NCBI GenBank assembly: GCA_947381965.1
Contig: CANCXX010000004.1
Coordinates: 1-64,000, forward strand
Length of the DNA stretch: 64,000 bases
Origin: an uncultured bacterium
GTDB lineage: Bacteria; Bacillota; Clostridia; Lachnospirales; Lachnospiraceae
Direction: 5' to 3'
Shown: positions 1 through 8,724 of the stretch, in pieces
Numbering within the stretch: the first letter of the stretch is position 1
Layout: every line of letters starts with the position of its first letter
Notes under the pieces: model-generated
Database searches by the model: none
Told to the model about the DNA's origin: nothing
The model's input: only the letters and a program-made list of their open reading frames with translations
Program-made: the position numbers and the translations under genes

Positions 1-11
1 GAGGGTAAAAA

Positions 12-944
12 ATGAAAAAGCGCAAAAGTGAGTTGACTTTCTGGCAAAAGGTGGTGAGGCACCGGACATTGCTTCTGATGTGTCTGCCGGCGGTTATATT
101 TTTCTTCCTGTTCAACTATATGCCTCTGCCAGGAATCTGGGTGGCATTCGTTAAGTACAACTATCGTGACGGGATTTTTGGAAGCAAGTTTATTGGTTTT
201 GACAACTTTAAATTTCTTGCAACCTCCGGTGAGCTGTTTAATCTGACAAAGAACACGATTTTGTATAATCTGGTATTTATTCTGCTGGGAAATATGCTTG
301 CCGTGTTTGTGGCTATTCTGCTTAATGAACTGCAGAGTAAGATGTTTAAGAAAGTATCCCAGACGATTTTGTTTTTACCTTATTTTATTTCCCAGGTATT
401 GGTAGGTCTTTTGGTATTCAACCTGTTAAACTATGACACCGGTTTTGTCAACAGCATTCTTGTGAGTCTGGGAATGGAAAAATGGCAGCCTTATTCAGAC
501 CCTAAGGTGTGGCCTGTGCTTATGGTGGTTATTTACTTATGGCAGCAGACCGGATATAACTCAGTGGTTTATTTCGCGTCTATTATGGGCATTGACGGGG
601 AAATGATGGAAGCGGCCAAGGTTGACGGCGCCAATGGTTTCCAGAGAATCCGGTACATAATTCTTCCTTCCTTAAAACCTACGATTGTTATTTTGTTATT
701 GTTTGCGCTTGGCGGTATTGTAAAAGGTAACTTTGGTCTGTTTTACAACATTGTTGGAACCAATCCGATTCTTTATCCCACCACGGATATTATTGAAACG
801 TTTGTATACCGTGCAACTATGACCAACTTCAACTTCTCCACAGCGTCTGCTGTCGGCTTGTACCAGTCGGTTGTTGGATTTGTGATTGTAATGACGGTCA
901 ACTACATTGTAAAGAAGATAGAACCGGATTATTCCCTGTTCTAA
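12..944 (+). CDS. Sugar ABC transporter permease, LplB/YteP type
   Basis: Inner-membrane permease subunit (310 aa) of a CUT1-type oligosaccharide importer. After a short basic N-terminus, the first membrane segment lies at about residues 20-42, and about six hydrophobic segments follow. The cytoplasmic EAA loop that contacts the ATPase is visible near residues 199-223 (EAAKVDGANG then LPSLKP). The start ATG is preceded by GAGGG at the very edge of the window, so the operon's promoter and any earlier genes lie outside. It is followed at 28 bp by the partner permease and then by the binding protein. No ATPase gene is nearby; in related Firmicutes a shared MsmX-type ATPase serves such systems (family knowledge). 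Substrate is inferred only from the downstream GH35/GH51 genes. Confidence 0.93.
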   Translation: MKKRKSELTFWQKVVRHRTLLLMCLPAVIFFFLFNYMPLPGIWVAFVKYNYRDGIFGSKFIGFDNFKFLATSGELFNLTKNTILYNLVFILLGNMLAVFVAILLNELQSKMFKKVSQTILFLPYFISQVLVGLLVFNLLNYDTGFVNSILVSLGMEKWQPYSDPKVWPVLMVVIYLWQQTGYNSVVYFASIMGIDGEMMEAAKVDGANGFQRIRYIILPSLKPTIVILLLFALGGIVKGNFGLFYNIVGTNPILYPTTDIIETFVYRATMTNFNFSTASAVGLYQSVVGFVIVMTVNYIVKKIEPDYSLF

Positions 945-972
945 GTGTTCCAGGAAAGGATGGAGGTTAACA

Positions 973-1896
973 ATGGCTAATAAAGACAAGGATTTAATGG
1001 AATCCGGTGCGAAAGTAAAACTTGGCACATCAGATAAAATTATCAGGGGATTTGGTTACACTTTTATTACGATATATGCAATTTGCTGTATCATTCCCTT
1101 CCTGATTATTGTCAGCTCTTCTTTTACCAGTGAGGCGGTAATCCGGGCGGAAGGCGTACAGCTTATCCCCAAAGACATCACCATGGAAGCTTATAAGATG
1201 GTTACCAAAAGCGGCGGAATCTGGAAATCTTATATTCTGACGATTTTACTGACGGTAGTGGGTACCGGGCTTGGTCTGTCAATTATTTCCATGACAGGTT
1301 ATGCGTTGCAGAGGAAAGACTTCCATTTCCGGAATGTGATTTCCTTCTACATATACTTTACCAGCTTATTTTCAGCAGGTCTGGCGCCTTATTATCTGTT
1401 GATGACGCAGACTTATCATTTGCAGGACAGCTACCTGGCAGTATTATTCCCGCTGCTGATGTCGCCATGGCTGATTATTCTGATGAAAAACTTTGTAAAG
1501 GCAATACCACATGAGATTACAGAATCAGGAAAGATAGACGGAGCGGGAGACATGCGGATATTTATATCGCTAATCCTTCCAATGTTAAAGCCTGCGCTTG
1601 CTACCATTGGCCTGTTTCTGGCGCTGGGGTACTGGAATGAATGGTATCAGTCTTCCCTGTTTTTAGGTTCCAAGGTTGCAGTAAAGCCTCTTCAGTATAC
1701 CCTCTATGAAGTTGTTAATAAAATAGACGCATTGAAAAATTCAGTAGCAGGACAATTCATAAACCTGGCGGATATTCCGCAGGAAAGTGTAAAGATGGCA
1801 AACGCGGTTTTAGCAACCGGTCCGATTGTTCTTTTGTATCCGTTTGTACAAAAGTATTTTATCAGCGGTATTACCGTTGGAGCTGTAAAAGGTTGA
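973..1896 (+). CDS. Carbohydrate ABC transporter permease, LplC/YtcP type
   Basis: Second membrane subunit (307 aa) of the same importer, pairing with the LplB-type permease just upstream. Six hydrophobic segments are visible; the first is near residues 28-50. The EAA loop lies near residues 180-205 (ITESGKIDGAG, then LPMLKP). The C-terminus ends in the GITVGAVKG signature typical of this subfamily, and the same ending (MIGGVKG) is seen in the paralogue at 53909. The start follows a GGAGG ribosome site. It is clearly co-transcribed with its neighbours. Substrate cannot be read from the sequence. Confidence 0.93.
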   Translation: MANKDKDLMESGAKVKLGTSDKIIRGFGYTFITIYAICCIIPFLIIVSSSFTSEAVIRAEGVQLIPKDITMEAYKMVTKSGGIWKSYILTILLTVVGTGLGLSIISMTGYALQRKDFHFRNVISFYIYFTSLFSAGLAPYYLLMTQTYHLQDSYLAVLFPLLMSPWLIILMKNFVKAIPHEITESGKIDGAGDMRIFISLILPMLKPALATIGLFLALGYWNEWYQSSLFLGSKVAVKPLQYTLYEVVNKIDALKNSVAGQFINLADIPQESVKMANAVLATGPIVLLYPFVQKYFISGITVGAVKG

Positions 1897-1946
1897 TACT
1901 CTGCAATACAGAGTTCAATATAAAAATTAAAATATGGAGGTAAGAT

Positions 1947-3656
1947 ATGAAAAAGAAATTACTTGCGGTATTGTTGGCAGCTTCTATGATTGCCAGTCTC
2001 ACAGCCTGTGGCGGAAAAACAGATGAACCGGCCAAAGACGACAGCCAGCAGGCGGCTGCAGACGACGCTTCGTCTGACGACAAGTCTTCTGACGCATCCG
2101 AAAGCGATGCTGCAGGGACAGAAGATGGCGCTTCTTCAGAAGGGGATGCTGCAAGCTCTGATGATCCATGGGCAAATGTGGATACATCCGAACATGTAGT
2201 GATTACTTATATGACTACAGGTGACACACCCTCTGGAACCAAGGAAAAATATGATGAAATGATGGCAAAATTAAATGCAATTCTTACAGAAAAAGTAAAC
2301 GCAGAGCTTGACATCAACTTTATTTCCTGGACAGATTATCTGTCAAACTACAACCTGACACTGGCACGTATGGATGGCACGGTTGACCTTGTTGGTACCG
2401 CTTCCGATTGGCTGGACGCATGGCCGAATGCAAAGAACGGCGCGTTTATTGAGTTATCTGAAGATATGCTCAAAACTTATGCTCCCAAAACATGGGAGAG
2501 CGTTCCCGCTGAAAATTGGGATCTTTGCAAGTACAATGGAGAAATTTACCTGATCCCTGAAGACAATTATGCACAGTGGACCAATCATGGATTTATTTAC
2601 CGTCTTGACTGGGCGAAAGAGGCAGGCCTTGAAAACGGCGTACATACCTGGGAAGATTTGACAGAATACTTCCGTTATGTAAAAGGAGCATATCCTGATA
2701 TTATTCCCTGGGATTCCGATGGTACCCAGCAGGCACAGTTAGCAGGCGGATGGATTGCTTCCCATTCAAATTATGTTCCCATTGACGGTATCAATGCAGG
2801 CGCTATGTGGGGCGGCACAAGGGATGACCTTTACACCGTATACTGTCCTTTTGTAACAGATACAGATTCTCTGGTTGAGTTTGCAAAGATGATGAAAGAA
2901 TGGGATGAAATCGGCGTATGGCAGACAGACGTTCTTAACAATAAGTCAGCAACCAACCGTGATGATTACAGAGTAGGCAAGGTAGCGGCAGAACAGCATC
3001 ATACCCAGACCTGGACAGATTTGGTTAGCCACACACCTGCCAACACAATTTATGACACAGATGAAGATGCAGAAACCGGATTTTTCTATTTTGGTGAAGA
3101 AACCGGAAATGTAACAGCTCTTTCTATTACTCATGGCGCAATGGCAATTTCCGCAGGAAGCGCAAATCCTGAAAGAGCCCTGATGGTTTACGATCTGCTT
3201 AGAAATGACCCTGAATGCTATTCCTTATTCTGCTATGGTGTTGAGGGCGTATCCTATGAAATTACTCCTGACGGACTTCGTACCACTCCTGAAGGATACA
3301 ATCAGGATACTGATAACATTAACGGAACCACAAACTTCTGGTGGGGACGTAATGATGACCTTGAAATCAAAGATGCAAGCCGTGACTGGGATAAGATTGA
3401 TGCTCTTTATGAAGAATATGACAAGATTAAGATTGAATACCCTTATGGTCAGTTTGTAGCAGAAATTGATTCTATTCAGTCACAGATTCAGAATATCAGT
3501 GAAATTCATGACAGATATATGAAGCAGATTTCCTTTGGTAAGTATTCCGGTACGGCAGAAGAAATTGTTGCTGAATATCAGGAAGCTTTAAAGGCAGCTG
3601 GTGTTGATGATGTTACGGCAGAACTGCAGAGACAGTTTGACGCTCTTTACAAATAA
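1947..3656 (+). CDS. Extracellular solute-binding lipoprotein of sugar ABC importer
   Basis: 569-aa substrate-binding protein. The N-terminus is a lipoprotein signal with lipobox LTAC, cysteine at residue 21, so it is expected to be anchored to the outer face of the membrane. Residues 22-75 form an Asp/Ser/Ala-rich flexible linker that is unusually long and acidic. The rest resembles the LplA/YtcQ type of CUT1 binding proteins with many aromatic residues suited to stacking on sugars. It is third in the importer operon behind a good GGAGG site. A strong terminator hairpin follows before the GH35 gene, which would keep this protein more abundant than the enzymes. Confidence 0.92.
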   Translation: MKKKLLAVLLAASMIASLTACGGKTDEPAKDDSQQAAADDASSDDKSSDASESDAAGTEDGASSEGDAASSDDPWANVDTSEHVVITYMTTGDTPSGTKEKYDEMMAKLNAILTEKVNAELDINFISWTDYLSNYNLTLARMDGTVDLVGTASDWLDAWPNAKNGAFIELSEDMLKTYAPKTWESVPAENWDLCKYNGEIYLIPEDNYAQWTNHGFIYRLDWAKEAGLENGVHTWEDLTEYFRYVKGAYPDIIPWDSDGTQQAQLAGGWIASHSNYVPIDGINAGAMWGGTRDDLYTVYCPFVTDTDSLVEFAKMMKEWDEIGVWQTDVLNNKSATNRDDYRVGKVAAEQHHTQTWTDLVSHTPANTIYDTDEDAETGFFYFGEETGNVTALSITHGAMAISAGSANPERALMVYDLLRNDPECYSLFCYGVEGVSYEITPDGLRTTPEGYNQDTDNINGTTNFWWGRNDDLEIKDASRDWDKIDALYEEYDKIKIEYPYGQFVAEIDSIQSQIQNISEIHDRYMKQISFGKYSGTAEEIVAEYQEALKAAGVDDVTAELQRQFDALYK

Positions 3657-3710
3657 TTAAAAATAGAATATAGTGGAAATGAGAAAGCGGTGATGCCGCT
3701 TTCCCACTTC

Positions 3711-3746
3711 AAAAGAGGTAGGGACAGGCATCCTTACCTCTTTTTT
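3711..3746 (+). terminator. Rho-independent terminator after the binding-protein gene
   Basis: AGAGGTAGGGA (3714-3724), loop CAGGCA, TCCTTACCTCT (3731-3741) with one G-U pair, followed by a run of T to 3746. A smaller hairpin, AAAGCGG/CCGCTTT, sits just before it. It separates the importer genes from the GH35 gene, so the latter depends on read-through or on a weak promoter at 3747-3800. Confidence 0.85.
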
Positions 3747-3812
3747 GTAGGGTTTGTGCAGAGACAGATCATTATTAAATATATAAAATTGGACAGCAAA
3801 GGAAGAGAAGAC

Positions 3813-5561
3813 ATGGAAGGCAGATTTGAAATTAAAGATGATTTTTATCTGAATGGAGAGAAAATAAAAATTATTTCAGGCAGTATCCATTATTTCAGGA
3901 TTGTACCGCAGTATTGGCGGGACCGCCTGGAAAAGCTAAAGGCGTTGGGCTGCAATACGGTGGAAACGTATATTCCCTGGAATCTCCATGAAAAGGAAAA
4001 AGGGGTGTTTGATTTCTCCGGGATGCTGGATATTGCAGAGTTTGTAAAAACTGCCCAGGAGCTTGGCCTGTGGGTAATATTGCGTCCCACCCCATATATC
4101 TGCGGAGAGTGGGAGTTTGGAGGGTTTCCCTACTGGCTGTTAAAGGAAGAGGGTATGAGATTCCGTTGTATGTATGAGCCATATCTTATCCATGTAAGGG
4201 AATATTATGAAAAGCTGTTTCAGGTAATTGCGCCCCTTCAAATTACAGAGGGCGGGCCGGTCATTTTCATGCAGGTGGAAAACGAGTATGGTTCTTATGG
4301 CGACGACAGGGTTTACATGAATTACTTAAAACAGTTGATGATAGAAAACGGCTGTCAGGTTCCTCTTGTGACTTCAGATGGTCCATGGGGGGATTTTTTT
4401 GAATGCGGAGAAGCGGAAGGGGTATTACAAACTGGAAATTTTGGCTCTAAAGGCGCATTACAGTTTGGTCTGATGAAAAAGAAGATTGGAAATAAGCCTT
4501 TAATGTGCATGGAGTTTTGGGTAGGCTGGTTTGACAGCTGGGGCGTATCCTGTCACCAGAAGGGGGATATTGAAGAGCATGTAAAGGATTTGGATGAAAT
4601 TCTTTCAGAAGGTCATGTAAACATTTATATGTTTATTGGAGGGACCAATTTTGGCTTTACCAATGGGGCAAATTATTATGACGTGCTTACGCCGGATGTT
4701 ACTTCTTATGATTACGACGCCCTTTTAACCGAGGATGGGCAGATTACCCCAAAATATGAAGCCTTCAGGAAAGTAATATCCAAATATACACAGATTCCCA
4801 AGGTTGAATTTTCCACCCGGATTACCAGGAAGTCGTATGGCAGGCTGGAAGTAAGGCGGAGCACCGGGCTCTTTCCTAATCTGGATAATCTGTCAAAAGC
4901 GGTTGAAAACCTGACGCCCCAGTCTATGGAAAAGCTTGGACAGGGATATGGATATATTTTGTATGAAAGCCTTTTAAAGTATGAAGGGGATATTGAGAGA
5001 ATACGGCTTTATGGAGCAAACGACAGAGCGAATATTTATTTGGATGAAAAGCCGCTGGTTACTCTTTATGACAGAGAGCTTCTTGAAGAGCGAAGCTTTG
5101 AAGAGGCGGTGCCCAAGGGAGAGAAGATATCGATTCTTGTGGAAAACATGGGGCGGGTCAATTACGGTCCAATGCTGGAAAACCAGCGCAAAGGCATAGA
5201 CCGCTGTGTACAGATTAACGGGCATCAGCACTATTACTGGAAACAGTATCCGCTTCCCATGGAAGATCTGACAGGGCTGGATTTTGAAAAGCCCCTGGCA
5301 GAAGGAACGCCGGGCTTTTATGAGTTTTCCTTTGAGGCGGAGGAAATGGGAGATACATTTCTGGACTTTGACGGCTGGGGGAAAGGCTGTGCATCTCTTA
5401 ATGGCTATAATCTGGGCCGATTCTGGGAGATTGGACCCCAAAAGCGGTTATACATACCGGCACCGTTAATTAGGAAGGGAATCAATACAATTCTTCTTTT
5501 TGAGACAGAGGGAAAAGCGCCAGGGTTCATTACCCTTTGTGACGAACCGGATGTTGGCTGA
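3813..5561 (+). CDS. Beta-galactosidase, GH35
   Basis: 582-aa glycoside hydrolase of family 35, releasing terminal beta-galactose. The catalytic acid/base motif NEYG is at residues 157-160 (E158) and the nucleophile motif MEFWVGWFD carries E234; SGSIHYFR near the N-terminus is the usual start of the TIM barrel. C-terminal jelly-roll region contains the GRFWEIGPQ strand typical of GH35. No signal peptide, so it acts in the cytoplasm on imported oligosaccharides. The ATG at 3813 with GGAAGAGAAG upstream was chosen; an in-frame ATG at 3690 would start inside the terminator stem and add 41 residues unlike the family. Downstream GH51 suggests galactan/arabinogalactan side-chain use (inference). 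Confidence 0.93.
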   Translation: MEGRFEIKDDFYLNGEKIKIISGSIHYFRIVPQYWRDRLEKLKALGCNTVETYIPWNLHEKEKGVFDFSGMLDIAEFVKTAQELGLWVILRPTPYICGEWEFGGFPYWLLKEEGMRFRCMYEPYLIHVREYYEKLFQVIAPLQITEGGPVIFMQVENEYGSYGDDRVYMNYLKQLMIENGCQVPLVTSDGPWGDFFECGEAEGVLQTGNFGSKGALQFGLMKKKIGNKPLMCMEFWVGWFDSWGVSCHQKGDIEEHVKDLDEILSEGHVNIYMFIGGTNFGFTNGANYYDVLTPDVTSYDYDALLTEDGQITPKYEAFRKVISKYTQIPKVEFSTRITRKSYGRLEVRRSTGLFPNLDNLSKAVENLTPQSMEKLGQGYGYILYESLLKYEGDIERIRLYGANDRANIYLDEKPLVTLYDRELLEERSFEEAVPKGEKISILVENMGRVNYGPMLENQRKGIDRCVQINGHQHYYWKQYPLPMEDLTGLDFEKPLAEGTPGFYEFSFEAEEMGDTFLDFDGWGKGCASLNGYNLGRFWEIGPQKRLYIPAPLIRKGINTILLFETEGKAPGFITLCDEPDVG

Positions 5562-5571
5562 TGGGAGAGAA

Positions 5572-5673
5572 ATGATAGAGGCGAATTGGATTGATTTTTG
5601 GCAGCTATACCTACAGAAGCAGATGGTAGACAGAGGGCTGCGAAAATATAAAAAAGAAGGAGAAGAAAAATGA
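5572..5673 (+). CDS. Possible 33-residue small protein coupled to the NifX-like gene
   Basis: Short reading frame starting at an ATG behind GGGAGAG and ending in a TGA that overlaps the ATG of the next gene (ATGA). It begins 10 bp after the GH35 stop. The peptide begins MIEANWIDFW and ends RKYKKEGEEK; it is mixed aromatic then strongly basic/acidic, with no membrane segment. The exact ATGA overlap is what one sees in translational coupling, so it is either a real small protein, a leader that couples translation, or the tail of a decayed gene. I recognise no family. Confidence 0.35.
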   Translation: MIEANWIDFWQLYLQKQMVDRGLRKYKKEGEEK

Positions 5674-6062
5674 GAATTGCAGTAACATTTGAGCAGGGGA
5701 AAATATTTCAGCATTTTGGCCATACGGAGCAGTTTAAGGTTTATGATGTTTCGGACGGACAAGTTACAAAAGAGCAGATTGTTCTGACAAATGGAAGCGG
5801 CCATGGGGCCCTTGCCGGGTTCCTGACGGATATGGAGGTGGATGCTCTGATTTGCGGCGGTATTGGAAACGGGGCAAAAGAGGCATTGTCAGAGGCCGGG
5901 ATTAAGCTTTATGCAGGCGCTGTGGGAGACGCGGACCAGGCCGTAAGGGATTTTCTGAAGGATGAACTGGTGTATAATCCGGATACCTGCTGTTCCCATC
6001 ATGGCATGGAGCATCATGGAGGACACTGCGGAGAAGATAAGCAGGGGTGTGCCGGGCAGTAA
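5670..6062 (+). CDS. NifX/NifB-type dinitrogenase cofactor-domain protein
   Basis: 130-aa protein of the FeMo-cofactor biosynthesis domain family (NifX/NafY/MTH1175 type, Pfam Nitro_FeMo-Co). The opening MRIAVTFEQGKIFQHFGHTE and the GGIGNGAKEAL segment are typical. The C-terminal tail (about residues 105-130) is rich in Cys and His (CCSHHGMEHHGGHCG) and probably binds a metal or iron-sulfur species. Nitrogenase genes are absent here; in gut Clostridia such proteins are commonly found outside nitrogen-fixation loci and their role is unknown. Start is behind AAGAAGGAG. Its placement between GH35 and GH51 has no evident metabolic logic. Confidence 0.85.
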   Translation: MRIAVTFEQGKIFQHFGHTEQFKVYDVSDGQVTKEQIVLTNGSGHGALAGFLTDMEVDALICGGIGNGAKEALSEAGIKLYAGAVGDADQAVRDFLKDELVYNPDTCCSHHGMEHHGGHCGEDKQGCAGQ

Positions 6063-6158
6063 GCAGTCCGGTAAAGGTAATAGGGAACAGTAAATGGGAT
6101 TATATTTAAGAGGACGCCAAGTTTGGAAGCATGACTTGTGATATGCGGGGTATAAATT

Positions 6159-8156
6159 ATGAAATTAAAAATTTCAAGTGATAAGGGGAACGCAATTCCC
6201 GAAGGAATGATAGGACTGTTTTTTGAGGACATTAATTATGCCGCAGACGGCGGTTTATATGCGGAAATGATAGAAAACAGGTCTTTTGAGTCTTATGACT
6301 GTTATGGAGATAAGGGGGATTATTTTGTAAAAAAGGATTCCGGTTATGGATGGAGCGCCACAAAAGATGAGGGATGCGGGGAAATGCAGTATGTGACAGG
6401 AAGTCCGCTTTTTGGGGAAAATCCCAATTATCTGCGCTTTACTGCTTTTAAAGCAGGGCAGGGATTTCAGAATAAGGCATATGGCGGCATATATCTGGAA
6501 AAGAACAAGGAGTACAGGGTATCTTTTTATGCGAGAAAAGCTTCCTATAAGGGAAATTTTCTGGTGTCTGTGAAGAAAGGGGATAAAGTATACGGGAAGG
6601 CGGTAATTGTTTGCGCCCAGGCCCTTGAGGATGGATGGCGCTGGAACAAATGGACCCGTTATGAGGCAGTATTAAAGGCAGATGAAAGCGTGGTGGGAGC
6701 TGCTTTTGTCATTACACTGGATCAGAAAGGCACAGTGGAGTTTGACTTTATTTCCATGATGCCTGGGGATGCAGTGGCAGGGATATTCCGGAGGGATTTG
6801 TTTGAACAGTTAAAGGGGCTACACCCAGGCTTCCTCCGGTTCCCAGGGGGGTGTATTGTGGAAGGCAATACGCTGGAAAACCGTTACAGGTGGAAGGAAA
6901 GCGTTGGGATTATTGAAAGAAGAAAAGCAAATTTTAACCGCTGGGCATTGCATGAGACTAAGGAGGAAAATGGGTGGCATACACAGTATTCTCACTATAA
7001 TCAGACTTTGGGAATTGGATTTTATGAGTACTTTCTGCTCTGTGAAATGATAGGGGCAAGTCCTTTGCCTGTGCTGAATGTAGGCCTTGCCTGCCAGTAT
7101 CAGTCTCTGGAGCTGGTGGAGATAGGGACGCCGGAGTTTCAGGAGTTTATTCAGGATGCCATTGATTTGGTGGAGTTTGCAAACGGGGCCGCTGATACTT
7201 ACTGGGGAGCTGTGCGGGCGGCAATGGGGCATCCCCTGCCCTTCGGACTTAAGATGCTTGGAATTGGAAATGAACAGTGGCAGACAGAGGAAAGTGACTT
7301 TTTTGGCAGATATTTACTGTTTGAAGAGGCAATTCATAAAAAATATCCGGAAATAAAGCTGATTGGCTCTGCAGGGCCGGACATTACTTCAAAGCGGTAT
7401 GAAGACGCATGGAAGTTTTACCGGAAGCACGCTGGGGAAAAAGAAAACTTTTGTTATGCGGTAGACGAACATTATTATGTAAAACCGGAATGGTTTTATG
7501 AGCATGTGGACTTTTATGACGATTATCCCAGGGATGTAAAAGTCTTTTCCGGGGAATATGCGGCACATCCCCAAAGCGGTATGAATAATCCATGTGCCAA
7601 TACATTGAATGGGGCGCTTGCCGAGGCAGCGTTTATGACGGGAGTGGAGAGAAATGCGGATGTGGTGGCGCTGGCATCTTATGCCCCTCTTTTTGCGCGG
7701 CTTGGCTATGCCCAGTGGTCGCCGGATATGATTTGGTTTGATGAATCTGCCGTTTATCCCACTGCCAGCTATTATGTACAGAAAATGTACGGAGAAAACA
7801 TGGGAACAATAACTGTGCCTATGGAAGGGCAGGAAAAGACTCTTGGAAAAGAAGGGGTTTATGTAAATATTTCACTGGATGAAAAAGAGGATGAGTATAT
7901 TATAAAGGCGGTAAACGCCAAACAAGAGCAGATGATTTTAGATTTAACTGACTGGAAGGATGGACGAATCAGAGGAAAAGCTTTAAGAAAAGAACTTACA
8001 AGGGCGGAGCATAAAGATGAAAAATCTAAGAGCTTATACCCGGAGACAGTTTCTTATACGGAAGGCTTTGAGGAGTTAGACGGTATGCTGCGGCTTCCGG
8101 CGGAAAGCTTTACAGTGATGAGAATTCCGGCACACGATTTAAAAGTTATTTCTTAA
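6159..8156 (+). CDS. Alpha-L-arabinofuranosidase, GH51
   Basis: 665-aa enzyme that removes alpha-L-arabinofuranosyl groups from arabinan, arabinoxylan or arabinogalactan oligosaccharides. The acid/base motif GIGNEQW has E372; the likely nucleophile is E466 in FSGEYAAHP. The N-terminal half contains a carbohydrate-binding-like beta-sandwich (residues about 60-190), then the barrel opens with FLRFPGGCIVEGN, and the C-terminal region is the usual arabinofuranosidase beta domain. No signal peptide, so it is cytoplasmic. The ribosome site is weak (GCGGGG), 96 bp after the NifX-like gene. Same orientation as the GH35 gene and importer suggests one glycan pathway. Confidence 0.92.
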   Translation: MKLKISSDKGNAIPEGMIGLFFEDINYAADGGLYAEMIENRSFESYDCYGDKGDYFVKKDSGYGWSATKDEGCGEMQYVTGSPLFGENPNYLRFTAFKAGQGFQNKAYGGIYLEKNKEYRVSFYARKASYKGNFLVSVKKGDKVYGKAVIVCAQALEDGWRWNKWTRYEAVLKADESVVGAAFVITLDQKGTVEFDFISMMPGDAVAGIFRRDLFEQLKGLHPGFLRFPGGCIVEGNTLENRYRWKESVGIIERRKANFNRWALHETKEENGWHTQYSHYNQTLGIGFYEYFLLCEMIGASPLPVLNVGLACQYQSLELVEIGTPEFQEFIQDAIDLVEFANGAADTYWGAVRAAMGHPLPFGLKMLGIGNEQWQTEESDFFGRYLLFEEAIHKKYPEIKLIGSAGPDITSKRYEDAWKFYRKHAGEKENFCYAVDEHYYVKPEWFYEHVDFYDDYPRDVKVFSGEYAAHPQSGMNNPCANTLNGALAEAAFMTGVERNADVVALASYAPLFARLGYAQWSPDMIWFDESAVYPTASYYVQKMYGENMGTITVPMEGQEKTLGKEGVYVNISLDEKEDEYIIKAVNAKQEQMILDLTDWKDGRIRGKALRKELTRAEHKDEKSKSLYPETVSYTEGFEELDGMLRLPAESFTVMRIPAHDLKVIS

Positions 8157-8200
8157 CAGTTCCCGGAGTGTGTATAAATTTACAAAAAGGATAAAAAGAT

Positions 8201-8653
8201 ATGACATTATCGACAGAAGTGATAATAGCGGTGGTTGTGATTGGGCTGCTGGCAGTCATTGCGGCGCTGGTTTTGGGGCGGGGACTTTTAATAAAGCGCA
8301 GGGATGCAGACTTATTTGAGGATATGGAAGGCCATGAGTTTGAATACTTTTGTGCGGAGCTGCTTGAGCAAAACGGTTTTGTAGATGTGGAAGTGACCAG
8401 AGGCAGCGGAGATTATGGAATTGATATTCTGGCAGAAAAGGAAGGCGTGACCTATGCCATTCAGTGTAAACGATATACGGCCCCTGTAGGAGTAAAGGCG
8501 GTGCAGGAAGCCTACGCAGGCAGGGATTATTACGACAGAATGGTAGGGGCGGTAATGACGAACCAGTACTTTACAGCGCCTGCTGTGGAAGCGGCAGGAA
8601 AACTGAAAATATTGCTTTGGGATGGAGGATATCTGGAAGGAATGATGGAATAG
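8201..8653 (+). CDS. Membrane-anchored Mrr-type restriction endonuclease-like protein
   Basis: 150 aa. Residues 7-30 form one hydrophobic helix; the remainder is a Mrr_cat (PD-(D/E)XK) nuclease domain. The core is readable: EFEYFCAELL, then GSGDYGIDIL with D75, then AIQCKRY with Q88 and K90, the D...QxK arrangement of Mrr-like enzymes. In E. coli Mrr cuts methylated DNA; here there is no methyltransferase or specificity subunit, and the enzyme is tethered to the membrane, so a classical restriction role is doubtful. Similar small membrane-Mrr proteins are widespread and unassigned. It sits 44 bp after GH51, with a hairpin just downstream. Confidence 0.85.
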   Translation: MTLSTEVIIAVVVIGLLAVIAALVLGRGLLIKRRDADLFEDMEGHEFEYFCAELLEQNGFVDVEVTRGSGDYGIDILAEKEGVTYAIQCKRYTAPVGVKAVQEAYAGRDYYDRMVGAVMTNQYFTAPAVEAAGKLKILLWDGGYLEGMME

Positions 8654-8694
8654 GGGATACCTGGCAGCAGGAAAATGCTGGGCAATTTTAGTAT

Positions 8695-8724
8695 GACAGG
8701 CTGTCAGTAACATGACAGCCTGTC
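8695..8724. terminator. Hairpin between convergent genes
   Basis: Perfect 12-bp stem GACAGGCTGTCA (8695-8706) / TGACAGCCTGTC (8713-8724) with loop GTAACA. The stem contains the stop codon of the minus-strand DUF885 gene. There is no long T run on either side, so termination is probable but not certain; it could serve both the nuclease gene and the DUF885 gene. Confidence 0.6.

Noticed and set aside
3690-3812. Extra 41 codons in frame ahead of the GH35 gene
   Set aside because: The ATG at 3690 lies just before the terminator stem and the added residues are encoded by the terminator; ATG at 3813 has a ribosome site and fits the family N-terminus.
5670-6062. NifX-like gene as a sign of nitrogen fixation
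   Set aside because: No nifHDK or nifB in the window; the family is widespread in non-fixing anaerobes.
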